From: Spirochaetota bacterium
GTDB taxonomy: Bacteria; Spirochaetota; UBA4802; UB4802
Reading direction: 5' to 3'
NCBI GenBank assembly: GCA_018399855.1
Contig: JAGYNX010000086.1
Span: forward strand, 1 to 7,902
Length of the DNA: 7,902 nucleotides
The notes beneath the pieces were generated by a model that was given only the letters and a program-made list of their open reading frames with translations, ran no database searches and had not been told where the DNA came from. This document shows, in pieces, positions 4,970 to 7,902 of the stretch (within the stretch, counting starts at the first letter, position 1; each line of letters opens with the position of its first letter). The translations under genes were made by a program, and so were the position numbers.

Positions 4970-6207
4970 AAATATGCCTCATGAGCTACAGGGGTAATCC
5001 TTATTGCGGCGGACAGGGAATATACCTGATGTATCTTGCCCGTGAACTGGTCAGGCTGGGTCACGAGGTGCACGCCATCGTGGGCCCCCCTTATCCCTTT
5101 CCCATCGAAGGGGTTACCTATCATTATGTGAGTAATCATAATTACTTTAACGTGAAAGATTTTGTAAAACCAGACAAGCCTTTTGCAACCTTTAAACCCT
5201 TGAACTTTTACGAGTACGTGGCCTCCCGATTTGGTATATTTCCCGAGATCGAGACATTTTCTATCCGGGCCTATGAGAAACTGAAAGAACTGTCACGTAC
5301 CCATACATTTGATATTATACATGATAACCAGTGCCTGGGATACGGGTTTCTTCTTATAAAAAAACTTGGCATACCCTTTATTTCCACAATTCATCACCCA
5401 CTTTCAATCGACAGGACAACATGGTTTGAATACCCATCAAGCTTTTACCTGAAAATGAAAAGGGTGTTATATTATCCCCTGCTTATGCAGCGTTTCGTAT
5501 CAAAAAGAATGGATTTGATCGTTACCGTATCCCATGATTCAGCCAGGGAGATTACAAAAGCTTTCGGTGTCCCGTTGAGTAAACAGCGGGTGGTGTATAA
5601 CGGTATGGATTCAGAAATTTTTTATCCCATGAACGGGAAATACCATAAAAAAGAAAAGAACAGCCTGATTTTTGTTGGCAATGTTGAAGATCGTAAAAAG
5701 GGAGTCATGTACCTGCTCAAAGCGTTAACCCTGACAAGAAATGACGTGAATCTGACCATTGTAGATGGCGGGGCCCCTAACAGGAATTTCGTTCCACGAT
5801 GGATAGACAAGTTTGGTCTAAATGACAAAATCACCTTTACCGGCAAAATAACAATGGACCGCCTTATCTCGTTATATTCAAAAACGCAAATTGCCCTCAG
5901 TCCTTCCCTCTATGAAGGATTCGGTTTCCCCGCGGCAGAAGCCATGGCATGCGAACTGCCGGTAATTGCCGCAAGCGGGGGAGCATTGCCCGAGGTTATC
6001 GGGGAACATATGAAAACAGGATACCTGGTGCCTCCCAGGGATCCACAGGCTCTGGCCGATGCAATAGATTTCTTAATTGAGAACCCGAAATTGCGTGAAA
6101 AGATGGGTAAAGAAGCCAGGAAACGTGTATTGCACACCTTTACCTGGGAAAATGCGGGTCGGGAAATGGAAGCAGTATACCGGGAGGCCATAGATGCTCA
6201 CAGTTGA
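4966..6207 (+). CDS. GT4-family glycosyltransferase, second of a tandem pair
   Basis: A paralogue of the gene just upstream, 413 residues and collinear with it from end to end. Shared landmarks are YRGNPYCGGQGIYL at 8-21, GPPYPFP at 40-46, RFGIFPEIETF at 88-98, HDNQCLGYG at 119-127, STIHHP at 140-145, VVYNGMD at 209-215, VGNVEDRKKG at 237-246, and YEGFGFPAAEAM with the E-x7-E pair at Glu317 and Glu325. The two differ most at residues ~47-80 and 150-170, the acceptor-facing part in GT-B enzymes, so they probably add successive sugars to different acceptors. AGGAG (4955-4959) lies 6 nt before the ATG, inside the upstream gene. The end overlaps the methyltransferase gene by 14 bp. Confidence 0.94.
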   Translation: MKICLMSYRGNPYCGGQGIYLMYLARELVRLGHEVHAIVGPPYPFPIEGVTYHYVSNHNYFNVKDFVKPDKPFATFKPLNFYEYVASRFGIFPEIETFSIRAYEKLKELSRTHTFDIIHDNQCLGYGFLLIKKLGIPFISTIHHPLSIDRTTWFEYPSSFYLKMKRVLYYPLLMQRFVSKRMDLIVTVSHDSAREITKAFGVPLSKQRVVYNGMDSEIFYPMNGKYHKKEKNSLIFVGNVEDRKKGVMYLLKALTLTRNDVNLTIVDGGAPNRNFVPRWIDKFGLNDKITFTGKITMDRLISLYSKTQIALSPSLYEGFGFPAAEAMACELPVIAASGGALPEVIGEHMKTGYLVPPRDPQALADAIDFLIENPKLREKMGKEARKRVLHTFTWENAGREMEAVYREAIDAHS

Positions 6208-6898
6208 TTTTGACACATTAAACCTTCAGGAAGGACATTATATACTTGATGCCGGCTGTGGGGGGGGACGTCATTCCTTTGAATGCATCTCCCGTGGCGC
6301 ACATGTCTGGAGTATGGACATGGACATGGAATCGGTACGCAAGACACGATATACCCTGGCGTATATGAAAGAGAAGGGACAGGCGCATAAAAGTGGAAGA
6401 TACCTGGTACAAATTGGTGACGCACTGCAGCTTCCATTCAGGGACAACACTTTTGACAGGGTTATATGCGCCGAGGTTATGGAACATGTGGATGATGATT
6501 ATCGCGCGTGCAGCGAACTTGCCCGGGTGGTTAAGCCGGGAGGGGTGGTTGCAATAACTGTACCCACGTTTATTACAGAGATCGCCTATGATGTGCTTAC
6601 CTACGAGTATTTTACTTCTCCGGGTGGACACGTAAGAAAATATATCCCCCGAAAGCTGGCTTCAATAATGGACAGCAACGGCCTTGACGTATATGCCGTT
6701 GATTTTAAACACTCGTTTCATACCATTTACTGGATTATCAGGTGCGTAGTAGGCCTTCACCTGAACAATCATCCGGTATCAAAAGGGTATCATTCATTTC
6801 TTGTGAAGACTATGGATTCAAGATTAATGGAAAAGGTAGAGAACTTTTTTGATAATTTTTTCCCCAAGAGTATCATACTCTATGCCGTGAAACGGTAG
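6194..6898 (+). CDS. Class I SAM-dependent methyltransferase (Methyltransf_11 type)
   Basis: A 234-residue protein with a standard Rossmann methyltransferase core. Motif I is ILDAGCGGGRHSF at 17-29, the acidic residue after the second strand is Asp42 or Asp44, GDALQLPF at 75-82 is the adenine-side motif, and FDRVICAEVMEHV at 87-99 with RVVKPGG at 111-117 are the later motifs. The C-terminal part carries SPGGHVRKYIPRKL (142-155) and KHSFHTIYW (172-180), which I recall, without a search, from methyltransferases found beside GT4 genes in other phyla. The substrate is unknown, most likely the product of the glycosyltransferases or its precursor. GGGAGG (6182-6187) lies 6 nt before the ATG, within the upstream gene. 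Motif I is encoded by a run of eight G. Confidence 0.92.
   Translation: MLTVDFDTLNLQEGHYILDAGCGGGRHSFECISRGAHVWSMDMDMESVRKTRYTLAYMKEKGQAHKSGRYLVQIGDALQLPFRDNTFDRVICAEVMEHVDDDYRACSELARVVKPGGVVAITVPTFITEIAYDVLTYEYFTSPGGHVRKYIPRKLASIMDSNGLDVYAVDFKHSFHTIYWIIRCVVGLHLNNHPVSKGYHSFLVKTMDSRLMEKVENFFDNFFPKSIILYAVKR
6260..6267 (+). repeat. Eight-G homopolymer in methyltransferase motif I
   Basis: Eight consecutive G encode Gly23-Gly24-Gly25 of the SAM-binding loop as GGG GGG GGA. A one-base slip would shift the frame near the start of the protein and abolish it. The run could be a phase-variable site or a sequencing weak point; as written the frame is intact. Confidence 0.6.
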
Positions 6899-6931
6899 AT
6901 GAGAAGAAAATATTTAATATATTACAACACT

Positions 6932-6935
6932 GGAG
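6932..6935 (+). promoter_or_regulatory. Ribosome binding site fixing the TTG start of the last methyltransferase
   Basis: GGAG lies 6 nt before TTG at 6942. The frame is closed by TAA at 6915-6917 and holds no ATG or GTG before the TTG, so TTG is the best start. The short gap 6899-6941 holds no other gene; it is AT-rich. Confidence 0.65.
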
Positions 6936-6941
6936 CAGCAT

Positions 6942-7886
6942 TTGAGATTACGAGAACTACAAGGTGCCCTTGAAGAAACACTTTTCGTGGGACAGGCATT
7001 CAAACTTGGTGTATTTAACCAGCTGTACCGTGAACCCGGTACCGCTGATGAACTTGCCCGAAGTTTGGGATTTGACAGGCGGGCAACCTGGGTGATGCTG
7101 GAAGCCCTGGTTGAGATGGAATATATAACAAAAAAAGACGAAGAGTATTCTGTTCCGGACGAGATTGTCTCCCGACTGGTGGATGAAGGGGGGGATGAAT
7201 ATGAAGGGGACTTCTGGAAATTCCTTCTGTACCTGGTGAATCCATGGAGAACATTGTCTCACGTGTTAACTCATGGTGAACCTGACCCCACAAGTTACAG
7301 TGAACTTGACATGAAAGACTTTATACGGGGAATGGATTCCCCATGGAAAAAGAAAATTGCACCTGAAGTGGTAAATGTGTGCCTTGAATATTCTCCAAAG
7401 GCAACTACAGTGGCAGACATCGGCGGTGCTCCCGGCACCCTTGCACGGGAGTTCTCGCGAAAAAACATCCACACCATAATATATGATCTGCCCGAATCAC
7501 TTGAAGTCATGGAGAGGGAATTATCAGGGATTAAAAATGTCTCATTGCAGAAAGGGGATGCAACCGTCTCCCTCCCCGAAGGTTCATACGATATTGCCTT
7601 TCTGGGCAATATCTGCCATGGCCAGTCGCCAGAGGATAATCAGAAGATAATCACCATGTGTCATCAGAACCTGGCTGATAACGGTATTATCGCCATTTTT
7701 GACAATATCAGGGGAGAGAGTTATCTTGGCGCCACGCTGGCTCTGCACATGTTAACCCAGAGTAAAAGGGGAAACATCTATACCCGGGATGAATACATTC
7801 AGTGGCTTGATACCGCGGGTTTCAGGGACGTTGAGGTACGGTCTCTTTCTGATCCCGCCTGGCAGGTAATAATCGCTTTTAAATAA
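6942..7886 (+). CDS. O-methyltransferase-family SAM methyltransferase with N-terminal winged-helix/dimerisation domain
   Basis: A 314-residue protein in the layout of small-molecule O-methyltransferases (Methyltransf_2 family). Residues ~10-80 form the winged-helix/dimerisation part: FKLGVFNQLYREPGTADELARS is followed by MLEALVEMEYITKKDEEYSV. The catalytic domain starts near 140. The SAM loop is VADIGGAPG at 157-165, Asp181 in YDLPE binds the ribose, GDA is at 205-207, and IFDN lies at 252-255. His226 in NICHGQSPEDNQ sits where this family has its catalytic histidine. LDTAGFRDVEV (289-299) is the usual C-terminal segment. Members methylate hydroxyl groups on ring compounds such as quinones, polyketides and plant phenolics, but close substrate assignment is not possible. 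It follows the previous methyltransferase by 43 bp and is probably in the same operon. The TTG start has GGAG 6 nt upstream. Confidence 0.9.
   Translation: MRLRELQGALEETLFVGQAFKLGVFNQLYREPGTADELARSLGFDRRATWVMLEALVEMEYITKKDEEYSVPDEIVSRLVDEGGDEYEGDFWKFLLYLVNPWRTLSHVLTHGEPDPTSYSELDMKDFIRGMDSPWKKKIAPEVVNVCLEYSPKATTVADIGGAPGTLAREFSRKNIHTIIYDLPESLEVMERELSGIKNVSLQKGDATVSLPEGSYDIAFLGNICHGQSPEDNQKIITMCHQNLADNGIIAIFDNIRGESYLGATLALHMLTQSKRGNIYTRDEYIQWLDTAGFRDVEVRSLSDPAWQVIIAFK
7188..7194 (+). repeat. Seven-G homopolymer in the O-methyltransferase gene
   Basis: Seven consecutive G encode part of DEGGDE (residues 81-86), a surface-type acidic loop between the two domains. It is the second long G run in adjacent methyltransferase genes; as written the frame is intact. 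Confidence 0.5.
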
Positions 7887-7902
7887 TTGATTCAAGTGTG
7901 TC

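Noticed and set aside
4636..5139. Minus-strand open frame of 167 codons across the glycosyltransferase junction
   Set aside because: It lies opposite two clear GT4 genes and its protein has no recognisable domain.

Overview
The window is bacterial DNA of middling GC content. It holds ten protein-coding genes packed tightly around one divergent control region at about 2056-2284. No RNA gene, transposon, CRISPR array or phage gene was seen. The host is most likely a Gram-negative bacterium. A cyclic-nucleotide-binding domain joined to a TPR-like tail, next to a STAS protein, would fit a spirochaete or a deltaproteobacterium-like lineage. That placement is an inference with low confidence.

The left arm is read on the minus strand from 2055 down to the window edge: a STAS-domain protein, peptidyl-tRNA hydrolase (pth, TTG start), a DJ-1/PfpI-family protein, and a cyclic-nucleotide-binding protein cut by the edge. 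A good sigma70-type promoter (TTGACA, 16 bp, TAGAAT) lies at 2104-2131 in front of it. The 94 bp gap before the DJ-1 gene carries nested inverted repeats, a possible second promoter, and a small hairpin that overlaps the Shine-Dalgarno sequence. This arm mixes one housekeeping translation gene with signalling and stress-type genes.

The right arm is read on the plus strand from 2285 to 7886: a medium-chain (zinc-type) dehydrogenase, a four-helix membrane protein with an internal duplication, two related GT4 glycosyltransferases in tandem, a class I SAM methyltransferase, and a second methyltransferase of the O-methyltransferase family with an N-terminal dimerisation/winged-helix domain. Three of the junctions are very tight: 9 bp, a 4 bp overlap and a 14 bp overlap. 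These genes are therefore very probably one operon.

Together the right arm looks like a small pathway that oxidises or reduces a precursor, adds two sugars in sequence, and methylates the product, with a membrane protein that may act at the lipid bilayer. A glycolipid or a glycosylated small molecule is the simplest guess. The product is not identifiable from sequence. This dehydrogenase / 4TM / GT4-GT4 / methyltransferase pair is the best candidate here for an undescribed system. The individual families are known; only the combination is of interest.
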